A DNA stretch of 64,000 nucleotides from an uncultured Rhodospirillales bacterium (GTDB lineage: Bacteria > Pseudomonadota > Alphaproteobacteria > Reyranellales > Reyranellaceae), in contig CADECW010000002.1 in the NCBI GenBank assembly GCA_902825855.1, positions 1 through 64,000 of the forward strand, read 5' to 3'. The translations under genes were made by a program, and so were the position numbers. The notes below the pieces were generated by a model, which was not told where the DNA came from, did no database searches, and was given only the letters and a program-made list of their open reading frames with translations. Shown piece by piece: positions 26,294 through 34,989 of this stretch. Position 1 is the stretch's first letter; every line of letters begins with the position of its first letter.

Positions 26294-27172
26294 ATGAAAA
26301 CGCGCGCCACTCACCGGAGTTCCACTGCTGCGGTCGGCATCGCCTGTGCCGTCGGTGCAGCGGCAATTTTCAGCACGGCTGGTGTGATCGTGCGTCACAT
26401 CCATTTGCCGGCATGGGATGTATCGTTCTGGCGATCGGCGCTGCTGGTTGCCTCAATGTTGCCACTGCTCTTGCTGCAGCGCCGCGGCGTGCTGATCGAT
26501 GTCCGCAACGCCGGGATGGCACTACTGGCCAGCGCCGTGCTGCTGGCCGGAAGTTTCGTCAGCTTCATCCTTGCGCTGGGGCTCGCACCCGTCGCCAACG
26601 TTCTGCTGATGTTCGGCGCGACGCCGTTCATCACCGCCCTGCTGGCGCGTTTCTTTCTCGGCGAACCGATCCATGGCCACACGGTCCTCACCATGGCCGC
26701 GGCGGTGGTTGGCCTCGCCATCAGCGTCGCAGGGTCGGTGCAGGACGGCGCGGTTGCCGGCATGGCGGTGGCATTCATTGTCGTGCTGTGCATGAGCGGG
26801 AACTATGTCGTGGTGCGCCATCGTCGCGATGTCGGCATGGCGCCGGCGATCTGGCTGGCCGGCGTCATCTCGGCCCTGGTCGCCTTGCCGTTTGCCGAGC
26901 CGACCAATGTCACCTGGCAGCAGCTGCCTTGGCTGCTGGCGCTCAGTCCCGGCCAGCTCGCCGGGGGCCTGCTTCTCTACATGGCGAGCCTGAAGCGCAT
27001 CCCGGCGGGACAGGCCGCCCTGCTCGGCCTGCTGGAGCTGGTGCTGGGTCCGATCTGGGTGTGGCTGTTCGATGGCGAAAAGCCGGACGATCTGACCCTG
27101 CTCGGCGGCATGATCGTAATCGGTGCGGCAGCGGCAAACGTCTGGTGCGATTCACGAGCGGTGGCACGTTAG
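26294..27172 (+). CDS. DMT-superfamily (EamA) transporter
   Basis: The 292-residue membrane protein has ten hydrophobic segments in two EamA repeats, with typical pieces FSTAGVIVRHIHLPAWDVSF at the first repeat and LLGLLELVLGPIWVWLF near the end. Such proteins export amino acids or metabolites. The ATG at 26294 is the most upstream reasonable start. It shares a very short intergenic region with the divergent hydrolase gene. Confidence 0.87.
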   Translation: MKTRATHRSSTAAVGIACAVGAAAIFSTAGVIVRHIHLPAWDVSFWRSALLVASMLPLLLLQRRGVLIDVRNAGMALLASAVLLAGSFVSFILALGLAPVANVLLMFGATPFITALLARFFLGEPIHGHTVLTMAAAVVGLAISVAGSVQDGAVAGMAVAFIVVLCMSGNYVVVRHRRDVGMAPAIWLAGVISALVALPFAEPTNVTWQQLPWLLALSPGQLAGGLLLYMASLKRIPAGQAALLGLLELVLGPIWVWLFDGEKPDDLTLLGGMIVIGAAAANVWCDSRAVAR

Positions 27173-27298
27173 GGCTCATTGGCGCGTTCCGCCGAAGGGG
27201 GCTTCGCGGCGCAGCGAACCACGATTTCGACATCTCCAAGGCCCGTGCGGTGAAATGGCCGGCTGGATTCGTGGCGGGGCACTGGCTAAGAAACCTTC

Positions 27299-28456
27299 AT
27301 GACCCAAGCTCACAAGGGCCCGCTGTCGGGCGTCGTCGTCGTCGATCTCTCGCGCATCCTCGCCGGCCCCTACTGCACCCTGCTGATGGCCGAGATGGGC
27401 GCCCGGGTAATCAAGGTCGAGCCGCCCAAGGGCGGCGACGATGCCCGGGCTTACGGTCCCTTCGTCAGCGGCAAGTCGACCTACTTCGCCTCGGTCAATC
27501 GCGGCAAGGAGAGCATCGCACTCGACCTCAAGGCCGAGGCAGACCGCAAGACCTTCGAGAAGCTGCTCGAGAAGGCAGACGTGATCGTCGAGAACTTCCG
27601 ACCCGGTACCATGGAGAAGCTGGGCTACGGCTGGGACGCGCTGCACAAGAAATACCCGAAGTTGATCTACGCTTCGGCCTCGGGCTTCGGACACACCGGA
27701 CCCAATTCCAAGGATCCCGCCTACGACATGGTGGTCCAGGGCATGGGCGGCATCATGAGCATCACCGGCAACGAGGGCCAGCCGCCGGCGCGTGTCGGTA
27801 TGTCGATCGGCGACGTCGGCGCCGGCCTGTTCACGGCCGTCGCGGTCAACGCCGCCCTGGTGCATCGCCTCAAGACCGGCGAATCGACCAAGGTCGACAT
27901 CGCAATGTTCGACTGCCAGCTCGCGCTGCTCGAAAACGCCATCATGCGCTACACGGTCGAGGGCGAGGTCCCGGGCCCTCTGGGCGCGCGCCATCCCACC
28001 ATCACGCCCTTCCAGGCCTTCAAGACGTCGGACGGCGCCATCATCATCGCCGCTGGCAATGACGGGCTGTTCGTCAAGACTTGCGAGGCTCTCGGCCGGC
28101 CCGACATGGCGACGGACCCGGGCTACAAGACCAACGCCTTGCGCCAGAAGCATCACGGCAAGCTCGAGCGCGAGATCGAATCGGTGCTGAAGGGCAACAC
28201 CACGGCGCATTGGCTGGCGGTCATCGGCAAGGCCGGCATACCCTGCGGCCCCATCAACAACATCAAGCAGGCGCTGGAGCATCCGCAGGTGGCGGCACGC
28301 AACATGCTGATCGAGGCGCCCGACGGCAGCGGCGGCACCCTGAAGCTTGCCGGAAACCCGCTGAAGATGTCGGCCTTCGAAGATCCCAAGACGCGCCGGC
28401 CCGCGCCCGACCTGGACAGCGACCGAGAAGCCATTCTCGCCTTCCTCGGCGGCTGA
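27299..28456 (+). CDS. CaiB/BaiF family (class III) CoA-transferase
   Basis: The 385-residue CoA-transferase has the catalytic Asp at D143 in PAYDMVVQGMGG. The N-terminal segment LSRILAGPYCTLLMAEMGARV and the RPGTMEKLGYGW segment are characteristic. It moves CoA between carboxylic acids through an aspartyl-CoA intermediate; substrates are unknown. It is followed after 3 nt by a penicillin-acylase-family gene, suggesting shared function on an amide or N-acyl compound. Confidence 0.9.
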   Translation: MTQAHKGPLSGVVVVDLSRILAGPYCTLLMAEMGARVIKVEPPKGGDDARAYGPFVSGKSTYFASVNRGKESIALDLKAEADRKTFEKLLEKADVIVENFRPGTMEKLGYGWDALHKKYPKLIYASASGFGHTGPNSKDPAYDMVVQGMGGIMSITGNEGQPPARVGMSIGDVGAGLFTAVAVNAALVHRLKTGESTKVDIAMFDCQLALLENAIMRYTVEGEVPGPLGARHPTITPFQAFKTSDGAIIIAAGNDGLFVKTCEALGRPDMATDPGYKTNALRQKHHGKLEREIESVLKGNTTAHWLAVIGKAGIPCGPINNIKQALEHPQVAARNMLIEAPDGSGGTLKLAGNPLKMSAFEDPKTRRPAPDLDSDREAILAFLGG

Positions 28457-28459
28457 TCA

Positions 28460-30907
28460 GTGCGGCGGCTTGCCCGGCTCGCCGTCGGCCTCACGAAGTT
28501 CGTGGCCGGCACGGTTCTCGCGATCCTGGTGTTCCTGACCGGCGCTTTCTTCCAGGTGCGCGGCGCTCTGCCGCCGTACAGCGGCCATATCGAAGCCGCC
28601 GGCCTCAAGGCGCCGGTCGAGATCCTGCGCGACAAGAATGCCGTGCCGCACATCATCGCCGGCTCGATCGAGGATGCCGCCTTCGCCCTGGGCTATGTCC
28701 ACGCCCAGGACCGCTTCTGGCAGATGGAGCTCTTGCGCCGGCTGGGCCAGGGCCGCCTCGCCGAGCTGCTGCCGCCGCGCCTGATCGGCCCCGGCGTGGT
28801 CGACACCGACCGAACCATGCGCGGCCTCGGCCTCTATCGCCGCGCGACCGAGAGCCTGAATGCGCTGTCGCCCGGCATGCGGGCCACCATCGAGGCCTAC
28901 GCTTCCGGCGTGAACGCCTGGATAGGCGACGATGATCAGCAGTTCGGCCTGGAGCTCACTGTGATCAAGCTGCTGTCGGGCGGCTCTTACAAGCCCGAGC
29001 CGTGGCGACCGGCCGATTCGATGGTTTGGGCGAAGCTCATGGCGTTGAGCCTCGACGGCAACTGGCGCGCCGAGCTGTTGCGGCTCCGCCTGGCGCGCAA
29101 GATCGGCAGCGACACCGTGAAGTTCCTCATCGAGCCGGTGGGCGACAACCAGGACGCCACGCTGTCGATGGCCAACGAGGCCCTGAAGCGCACCGATCTC
29201 GACCGGCTCTATCGCGAGACCGACAACATCGCCACGCGCAAGCGCGAGGCCTCGAACGAATGGGTGCTCTCGGGTGCCCACTCGGTGTCGGACAAGCCCC
29301 TGCTCGCCAACGATCCGCACCTCCGTCTCGGCTTCCCGGGCACCTGGTACCTGGCTCGGCTGATCGGGCCGGGCTTCGACATCCGCGGCGCGACCTCGCC
29401 CGGCTCGCCTGCGGTCGTGCTGGGCCACAACGGAACGATCGGCTGGGGCTTCACGACCACCAATCTCGACAGCCAGGACCTGTTCATCGAGCGCGTCGAT
29501 CCGACCGATCCCAATCGGTACATCACGCCCGACGGCCCGCGCCCGTTCACCGTGCGCGAAGAGACGATCAACGTACGGTGGGGCGAGCCGATCACCATGC
29601 GCGTGCGAGAAACGCGACACGGTCCGGTGATCGACGATTTCATCCGGCGCACCGCCAACGACGACCTCACGCCCCAGGGGCATGTACTCGCCTTGCAGGC
29701 GACCGCCCTCGACGGCGCCGACACCTCGGCCGAAGGCTTCGGGCGGCTCGGCTTGGCGCAGAACTGGGAGGATTTCCAGGCCGCGGCCCGCCGTATCGTC
29801 TCGCCGATGCAGAACATGGTCTATGCCGACACCGCGGGGAACGTCGGGCTGATCGCGCCCGCCCGCGTGCCGATCCGGCGCAAGGGCGACGGCTCGATGC
29901 CGGTGCCGGGCTGGACGTCTGAGTTCGATTGGGCGGGCTTCGTGCCGTTCGACGATTTGCCGAAGGTCTACAATCCGACCAGCGGCATCATAGTAAACGC
30001 CAACGCCCGCCTGGTACCCGGCGACTACCGCTACTTCATCAGCCGCGACTGGGCCGACCCTTATCGCCAGCGCCGCGCCAGTCAGATGCTGCGCGAGGTC
30101 GAGCGCCATCCGGTCTACGGCATGATCGTCATGCAAGCCGACAACCGCACGCTCGACGCCGACGACATGCTGCCGGTGCTGCTGAAGGGGACGCCGCGCA
30201 ACGCGCGCGCCGCCAAAGCGCACGCCATGCTGAAGAGCTGGAACCGATTCATGCTGGCCAGTCGCCCCGAGCCGCTGATCTACACGGCTTGGATTTGGGA
30301 ACTGCAGCGCGGGATCATGGCCGACGAGCTGGGCGCGGAACTCTACCAGTCGATGGCGACGCCCGACGTGCCGCTGCTGCTGCGCATCATCCGCGACAAG
30401 CCGGGCTGGTGCGACGACGGCGGCACGCGCCAGATCGAGTCCTGTGAGGACGCCATTGCACTGGCGCTCGATCGTGCGCTCGCCTGGATTGCTCGGCGGC
30501 AAGGTCCCGAAATCGACAGCTGGCAGTGGGGAATCGAGCACGACGCCGCCCACTTGCATCCGATGTTCGACGGAATACCGTTGCTGCGCGACATCGCCTC
30601 GGTGCGCTTCCCCTCGGACGGCGGCGCTCAGACACTCAATCGCGCCCAGCCCTCATACCGCGGCAGCCGGCCGTTCGAGGCGATCCATGGTGCGGGCTAT
30701 CGCGGCGTCTACGATTTCAGCGACCTCGACAACAGCCGCTTCGCCATGCCGCTCGGCCAGTCGGGCAACATGCTGTCGCCGTGGGCGCGCAACTTCGTCC
30801 AGCGCTGGCAGAGCCTGAGCTACATCGAGATCGCCGGCAGCCGCGCCGAGGTCGGCCGCAGCGCCGTCGGTACAATTCAGCTCACGCCGCCCGCCGAGCG
30901 GCGTTGA
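28460..30907 (+). CDS. Penicillin acylase family (S45) Ntn-hydrolase
   Basis: The 815-residue precursor has an N-terminal membrane or signal segment (about residues 7-30), an A-chain beginning APVEILRDKNAVPHI, and the self-cleavage site before Ser265 in ASNEWVLSGAHS. Ser265 would be the N-terminal nucleophile of the B-chain, followed by LANDPHLRL. These periplasmic enzymes hydrolyse amide bonds of acylated amino compounds, including antibiotic side chains and acyl-homoserine lactones. It starts at a GTG 3 nt after the CoA-transferase stop. Confidence 0.9.
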   Translation: MRRLARLAVGLTKFVAGTVLAILVFLTGAFFQVRGALPPYSGHIEAAGLKAPVEILRDKNAVPHIIAGSIEDAAFALGYVHAQDRFWQMELLRRLGQGRLAELLPPRLIGPGVVDTDRTMRGLGLYRRATESLNALSPGMRATIEAYASGVNAWIGDDDQQFGLELTVIKLLSGGSYKPEPWRPADSMVWAKLMALSLDGNWRAELLRLRLARKIGSDTVKFLIEPVGDNQDATLSMANEALKRTDLDRLYRETDNIATRKREASNEWVLSGAHSVSDKPLLANDPHLRLGFPGTWYLARLIGPGFDIRGATSPGSPAVVLGHNGTIGWGFTTTNLDSQDLFIERVDPTDPNRYITPDGPRPFTVREETINVRWGEPITMRVRETRHGPVIDDFIRRTANDDLTPQGHVLALQATALDGADTSAEGFGRLGLAQNWEDFQAAARRIVSPMQNMVYADTAGNVGLIAPARVPIRRKGDGSMPVPGWTSEFDWAGFVPFDDLPKVYNPTSGIIVNANARLVPGDYRYFISRDWADPYRQRRASQMLREVERHPVYGMIVMQADNRTLDADDMLPVLLKGTPRNARAAKAHAMLKSWNRFMLASRPEPLIYTAWIWELQRGIMADELGAELYQSMATPDVPLLLRIIRDKPGWCDDGGTRQIESCEDAIALALDRALAWIARRQGPEIDSWQWGIEHDAAHLHPMFDGIPLLRDIASVRFPSDGGAQTLNRAQPSYRGSRPFEAIHGAGYRGVYDFSDLDNSRFAMPLGQSGNMLSPWARNFVQRWQSLSYIEIAGSRAEVGRSAVGTIQLTPPAERR

Positions 30908-30973
30908 CGCTCCAACCGCCCCACACCATATTCCGCCCATGATCAGGCAATGCGACAACGTCTTCTCGCGAAT

Positions 30974-31002
30974 GCCCCGCCCCCTTCGACAGGACGGGGC
31001 GG
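30974..31002 (+). promoter_or_regulatory. GC-rich hairpin in the metG leader
   Basis: CCGCCCC (30978-30984) pairs exactly with GGGGCGG (30996-31002); an alternative register pairs GCCCCG (30974-30979) with CGGGGC (30995-31000). The hairpin lies about 45 nt upstream of the terminator stem and inside a 23-codon open frame (30939-31010) that ends just after it. This layout resembles a leader-peptide attenuator, but only two Met codons are present, so the case is weak. Confidence 0.3.
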
Positions 31003-31045
31003 AACGCTGACGCGCGGGCACTAGACGTCCGAGCGGTCTCTCCGG

Positions 31046-31069
31046 CCCTTCCTCGCGAAGGGCTTTTTC
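31046..31069 (+). terminator. Intrinsic terminator just upstream of metG
   Basis: GCCCTT (31046-31051) and AAGGGC (31059-31064) form a stem with a 7-nt loop, followed by five T residues. The T-run ends 29 nt before the methionyl-tRNA synthetase ATG. It may end the acylase transcript, or act as an attenuator in the metG leader, because little room remains for a separate promoter. Confidence 0.65.
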
Positions 31070-31098
31070 ATGTCCGCACGGACACGACGGAGAGTTCC

Positions 31099-32769
31099 AT
31101 GAGCAAGTTCCTGATCACCAGCGCCCTGCCCTACGTCAACGGCGTAAAGCATCTCGGCAATCTAGCTGGCTCCCTGCTGCCGGCCGACATCCACGCGCGC
31201 TTTCGCCGGCAGACCGGCCACGAAGTCCTGTTCCTCTGCGGCACCGACGAGCATGGCACACCGGTCGAGCTCGCGGCCCATGCCGCCGGCGTGCCGGTGG
31301 CCGAGTACTGCGCGCGCCAGCATGCGGTGCAGGTCGACATCTATCGCCGGTTCGGCCTGTCGTTCGACCATTTCTCGCGCACGTCGGGGGTCGCCAATCG
31401 ACGACTGACACAGGACATCTTCCGCGAGCTGGACAAGGCAGGCCTCATCGAGGAACGCACGATCCGGCAGGCCTACTCGCCCACCGACCGACGTTTCCTG
31501 CCGGATCGCTATGTCGTCGGGACCTGCCCGCAGTGCGGCCATGACAACGCGCGCGGCGACCAATGCGAGAGCTGCACCGCGCTGCTCGACCCAGAGGATC
31601 TGCGCGCGCCGCGCTCGGCGATATCCGGCGCGAGCGATGTCGAATTCCGCGCGAGCCGCCATCTATTCCTAAGGCTTTCGGCATTCGACGGCCGACTGCG
31701 CGCCTGGCTGGCGACCACGCGCGACTGGCCGCCGCTCGTACGCTCGATTGCATGGAAATGGCTCGACGAGGGATTGCGCGACCGGTGCATCACGCGCGAC
31801 CTGGAATGGGGTGTGCCGGTGCCCAAGGCAGGCTTCGAGGACAAGGTCTTCTATGTCTGGTTCGACGCCCCGATCGGCTACATCGCGGCCGCCATCGAAT
31901 GGAGCGAGGCCGGGCCGGAGCGCGACTGGCGCGACTGGTGGCAGAGCAGAGACGACGTCACCTACGTGCAGTTCCTCGCCAAGGACAATGTCCCCTTCCA
32001 CTCGGTGAGCTTCCCGGCAACGCTGCTGGGATCGGGTTTGCCGTTCAAGCTCGTGGATATCATCAAGGGCTTCAACTGGCTGACCTTCGAAGGCGGCAAG
32101 TTCTCGACCAGCGCGGGCCACGGGATCTTCACCGATACCGCCCTCGAGCTGCTGCCGGCGGATACCTGGCGATGGTGGCTGGCGGCGAATGCGCCGGAGA
32201 CGGCCGACACCGATTTTACCCTGGCGCGTTTCGTCGACGGCGTGAACAAGGACCTGGCCGACGTCTTGGGCAATCTCGTCAACCGCTGCCTGACATTCAC
32301 GGCCGCGCGCTTCGACGCCGTCGTGCCGGAGGCGGGCCAGCCGGGGCCGCTCGAACAGCGACTTGCCGGCGTACTCGACGAGAGCCTGGCGAACCTGCTC
32401 CGGCATCATGAAGGCCTGGCGCTGCGCAAGGCCGCCGAGGAAGTCCGCACCATCTGGCGGCTCGGCAACGTCTATTTCGCCGAAGCCGCCCCTTGGTCCG
32501 CCATGAAGAAGGATGCCGCACGGGCGGCCACCATCGTCAATACGGCCATCAACGTCGTCCGGGTGGCGGCATTGGCAGCCTGGCCCTTCATTCCGGCGAG
32601 CGCGGAGAAGATCCTGTCCAGCCTCGGTGAACCCACCGGGCGGATACCTTGGCCGCGGGACGGCAGGCACGCACTTTCGGCCATTCCCGGTGGCCGACGC
32701 ATCGCCGTGCCGCCGCTGCTATTTCCGAAGATCGCCGTCGGCGATCTCAGGGCTGCTCAGGCCAGCTGA
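31099..32769 (+). CDS. metG: Methionyl-tRNA synthetase, archaeal/eukaryote-like type
   Basis: The 556-residue class Ia synthetase charges tRNA-Met. The HIGH-equivalent is HLGN (18-21), the zinc knuckle uses C143, C146, C156 and C159 (CPQC, then CESC), and the KMSKS-equivalent is KFSTS (334-338). The segment after KFSTS (TWRWWLAANAPETADTDF) resembles archaeal and eukaryotic cytosolic enzymes more than the usual bacterial form. No C-terminal dimerisation domain is present. The 3' end overlaps a convergent gene by 13 nt. This could be the only MetRS or a second, acquired copy; the window cannot tell. Confidence 0.9.
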   Translation: MSKFLITSALPYVNGVKHLGNLAGSLLPADIHARFRRQTGHEVLFLCGTDEHGTPVELAAHAAGVPVAEYCARQHAVQVDIYRRFGLSFDHFSRTSGVANRRLTQDIFRELDKAGLIEERTIRQAYSPTDRRFLPDRYVVGTCPQCGHDNARGDQCESCTALLDPEDLRAPRSAISGASDVEFRASRHLFLRLSAFDGRLRAWLATTRDWPPLVRSIAWKWLDEGLRDRCITRDLEWGVPVPKAGFEDKVFYVWFDAPIGYIAAAIEWSEAGPERDWRDWWQSRDDVTYVQFLAKDNVPFHSVSFPATLLGSGLPFKLVDIIKGFNWLTFEGGKFSTSAGHGIFTDTALELLPADTWRWWLAANAPETADTDFTLARFVDGVNKDLADVLGNLVNRCLTFTAARFDAVVPEAGQPGPLEQRLAGVLDESLANLLRHHEGLALRKAAEEVRTIWRLGNVYFAEAAPWSAMKKDAARAATIVNTAINVVRVAALAAWPFIPASAEKILSSLGEPTGRIPWPRDGRHALSAIPGGRRIAVPPLLFPKIAVGDLRAAQAS

Positions 32770-34073
32770 GCATCGGGCGCCTCGCGTTTCACCAGCAGCT
32801 TGTCGATGCGCCGGCCGTCCATGTCGGCAACCTCGAAGCGCCAGCCGTCGTAGCTGAACCAGTCGCCAGTCGCGGGCAGCCGACCAAGCTCGGCCAGCAC
32901 GAAGCCCGCGATGGTGTGAAAGCCGGTGTGCTGAGGTCGCAGGCCGAGCCCAAGGCGGCCAAGGACGCCGTTGACCGGCGCCATGCCGTCGATCAGGAGC
33001 GAGCCGTCGTCGCGCTCGACGATGTCGGGCGAGTCGTCCTCTTCGGAGGGCAGGTCTCCGGCCAGAGCCTCCAGCAGATCGGTCTGCGTGACGATACCCT
33101 CGAGGCCGCCGTACTCGTCCACGACGACGGCCAGCCTCACCGGCGCCTGCTTGAAGAGTTCCAGCACCTTGAAGATCGGCACGCCCTCATGGATCAGAAG
33201 CGGCGCGCCCACCGCCGCGGCCGGATCGAGCTCTTGGCCGGCAAGCACCTGGGCCAAGAGATCCTTCTTGGCGACCACGCCCACGACCTCGTCGACGGTG
33301 CCGCGCCCGACCAGCAGCTCGCCGTGCCGGCTTTCGAGCACCACCCGGCGCACGGTGTCGCGATCGTCGGCAATGTCGATCCAGTCGACCTCGGTACGCG
33401 GCGTCATGAACTCGCCGATCGCCCGGTTGCCGATGTCGAGCGTGCGCACGACGATCTCCTCCTGCGCCTCCTGCAGCAGCCCGGCATCCTGGCTTTCGGC
33501 GACGATCAGCTTCAGCTCGCCGGCCGAATGCAGCGAACCTTCGCTGGCGCCGGGCCGCAGTCCGAACAGGCGCAGGACGAGGTTGCCAAGACCGTTCAGC
33601 ACGGTGATGGCGGGGCTGAACAGCCAGCGGAAGAGTGCGAGAGGCCGGACGACCCAGAGAGCGGTCCCCTCGCTGCGCTGCAGAGCGAGGCTCTTGGGGG
33701 CAAGCTCGCCCAGGACTATGTGCAGCGCGGTGATGATGATGAAAGAGATCGCGACGGCGATGGTATAGGCGCTGACACCGGCAAATGAGCCGGCCACGCG
33801 GCCGAGCGGCGCTTCGATCAAGTGGGCGATGGCTGGCTCGCCGACCCAGCCCAGGGCCAGCGACGAGATGGTGATGCCGAGCTGGGTGGCCGCGAGACTG
33901 GCGTCGAGACTGCCGAGCGTCTTTTCAAGCGCCCGGGCGTTCGTGCGCTCGGCTGCAACCAGCTCCATCACACGGCTGCGGCGGACCGCGACCAGAGAGA
34001 ACTCGGCGGCGACGAAGAAGCCGTTCGCCAGGACCAGGACGAGAACCGCCAACAGGCCACCGAAATCGGACAT
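32757..34073 (-). CDS. CNNM/HlyC-CorC family protein with CBS domains
   Basis: The 438-residue membrane protein has an N-terminal DUF21 (CNNM) domain of about four helices (residues 1-190), a CBS pair (about 205-330) and a C-terminal CorC/HlyC domain (about 350-430, with IAGFVLAELGRLPATGD). The family is implicated in magnesium or cobalt efflux and is often misnamed hemolysin. It starts 71 nt after the TauD-type gene, with GC-rich inverted repeats between them. Confidence 0.88.
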   Translation of the reverse strand: MSDFGGLLAVLVLVLANGFFVAAEFSLVAVRRSRVMELVAAERTNARALEKTLGSLDASLAATQLGITISSLALGWVGEPAIAHLIEAPLGRVAGSFAGVSAYTIAVAISFIIITALHIVLGELAPKSLALQRSEGTALWVVRPLALFRWLFSPAITVLNGLGNLVLRLFGLRPGASEGSLHSAGELKLIVAESQDAGLLQEAQEEIVVRTLDIGNRAIGEFMTPRTEVDWIDIADDRDTVRRVVLESRHGELLVGRGTVDEVVGVVAKKDLLAQVLAGQELDPAAAVGAPLLIHEGVPIFKVLELFKQAPVRLAVVVDEYGGLEGIVTQTDLLEALAGDLPSEEDDSPDIVERDDGSLLIDGMAPVNGVLGRLGLGLRPQHTGFHTIAGFVLAELGRLPATGDWFSYDGWRFEVADMDGRRIDKLLVKREAPDAQLA

Positions 34074-34093
34074 TCATCGATCCTCGCTGTTAC

Positions 34094-34141
34094 TTTCCCC
34101 CTCTCGATCGACCTGCACCCGCACATGGCGGGGGAGGAAGG
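34094..34141. repeat. GC-rich inverted repeat, REP-like
   Basis: CCCGC (34118-34122) and GCGGG (34128-34132) form an inner hairpin, flanked by imperfectly complementary CCCCCTC and GGGGAGG-like arms. It fills the short gap between the TauD-type and CNNM genes. Similar C-rich and G-rich arms occur at 21297-21352, suggesting a shared extragenic repeat family. Confidence 0.35.
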
Positions 34142-34144
34142 AGG

Positions 34145-34981
34145 TCAGCTCGGCTTGTCGCCGCCGAGCGTGATGCGGTGCATCACGCGGCGATGGCCAT
34201 GATAGTCGTTGATGGCGTTGTGCATCGCACAGCGGTTGTCCCAGAAGGCGAGCGACCCGGTCTCCCAGCGGAAGCGGCAGGTGAACTCGGGCCGGACCTG
34301 GTGCTCCCACAGGAACTCCAGCAGAGCCAAGCTCTCTCGCTCGGTCCATCCCTTGATGTGGGAGGTGTGCGCACTCGAGGTGTAAAGCGCCTTGCGGCCG
34401 GTCTCGGGATGAGTGCGCACGATGGGATGCTCGGCCGTCAACGCCTTGGTCTCTTTGCCGGCTGCCTTCAGGCGGTCCTCGCGTGTCTTGCTGACCTCGG
34501 CCTTGGTCGAGCTGCTGACCCCGGTCAGCCCATCGAGCGTCGCCTTCAGCCCGTCCGAGAGCGCCTCGTAGGCCATGTACTGGTTGGCGAACACGGTGTC
34601 GCCACCATAGGGTGGAACCTCGCGCGCCAGCAGCATGCTGCCCATCGGCGGAATCTCCAGATAAGTGGTGTCGGAGTGCCAGAGTCCGCCGAAGTTGTGG
34701 CGCTCGTTCTCGAGCTTGACCACCGCAGTGATGAACGGCGCTTCCGGCAAGCCGTCGAGCTGCGGGTACTTGATCGGCTCGCCAAACCTGCGAGCGAATG
34801 CCAGGTTCTGTTGCGGCGTCGCCTTCTGATTGCGCAGAAATATCACAAGGTGGTCGAGGAACGCCTGGCGCACCTCGGCGATCACGTCGTCCTCGAGTTC
34901 GCGCGACATGTCGACACCATGCAGCTCGGCGCCCAGGGCTCCAGCGATCGGCCTGACCTCGATATGACGATAATTGCGCAT
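34145..34981 (-). CDS. TauD/TfdA-family alpha-ketoglutarate-dependent dioxygenase
   Basis: The 278-residue Fe(II)/2-oxoglutarate enzyme has the metal triad H102-x-D104 in LWHSDTTYLE and H254 in CAMHNAIND, with the 2-oxoglutarate Arg in GHRRVMHRI. I start at the ATG at 34981 (GGGAAAG upstream), 8 nt after the enoyl-CoA hydratase stop. The family oxidises taurine, aryloxyalkanoates and similar substrates. The paired hydratase may process its product; the substrate is unknown. Confidence 0.88.
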   Translation of the reverse strand: MRNYRHIEVRPIAGALGAELHGVDMSRELEDDVIAEVRQAFLDHLVIFLRNQKATPQQNLAFARRFGEPIKYPQLDGLPEAPFITAVVKLENERHNFGGLWHSDTTYLEIPPMGSMLLAREVPPYGGDTVFANQYMAYEALSDGLKATLDGLTGVSSSTKAEVSKTREDRLKAAGKETKALTAEHPIVRTHPETGRKALYTSSAHTSHIKGWTERESLALLEFLWEHQVRPEFTCRFRWETGSLAFWDNRCAMHNAINDYHGHRRVMHRITLGGDKPS

Positions 34982-34989
34982 CGCTTTCC

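Noticed and set aside
28457..30559. Very long minus-strand frame opposite the penicillin acylase gene
   Set aside because: It is a GC-skew shadow; the plus strand encodes a complete Ntn-hydrolase with its self-cleavage site.
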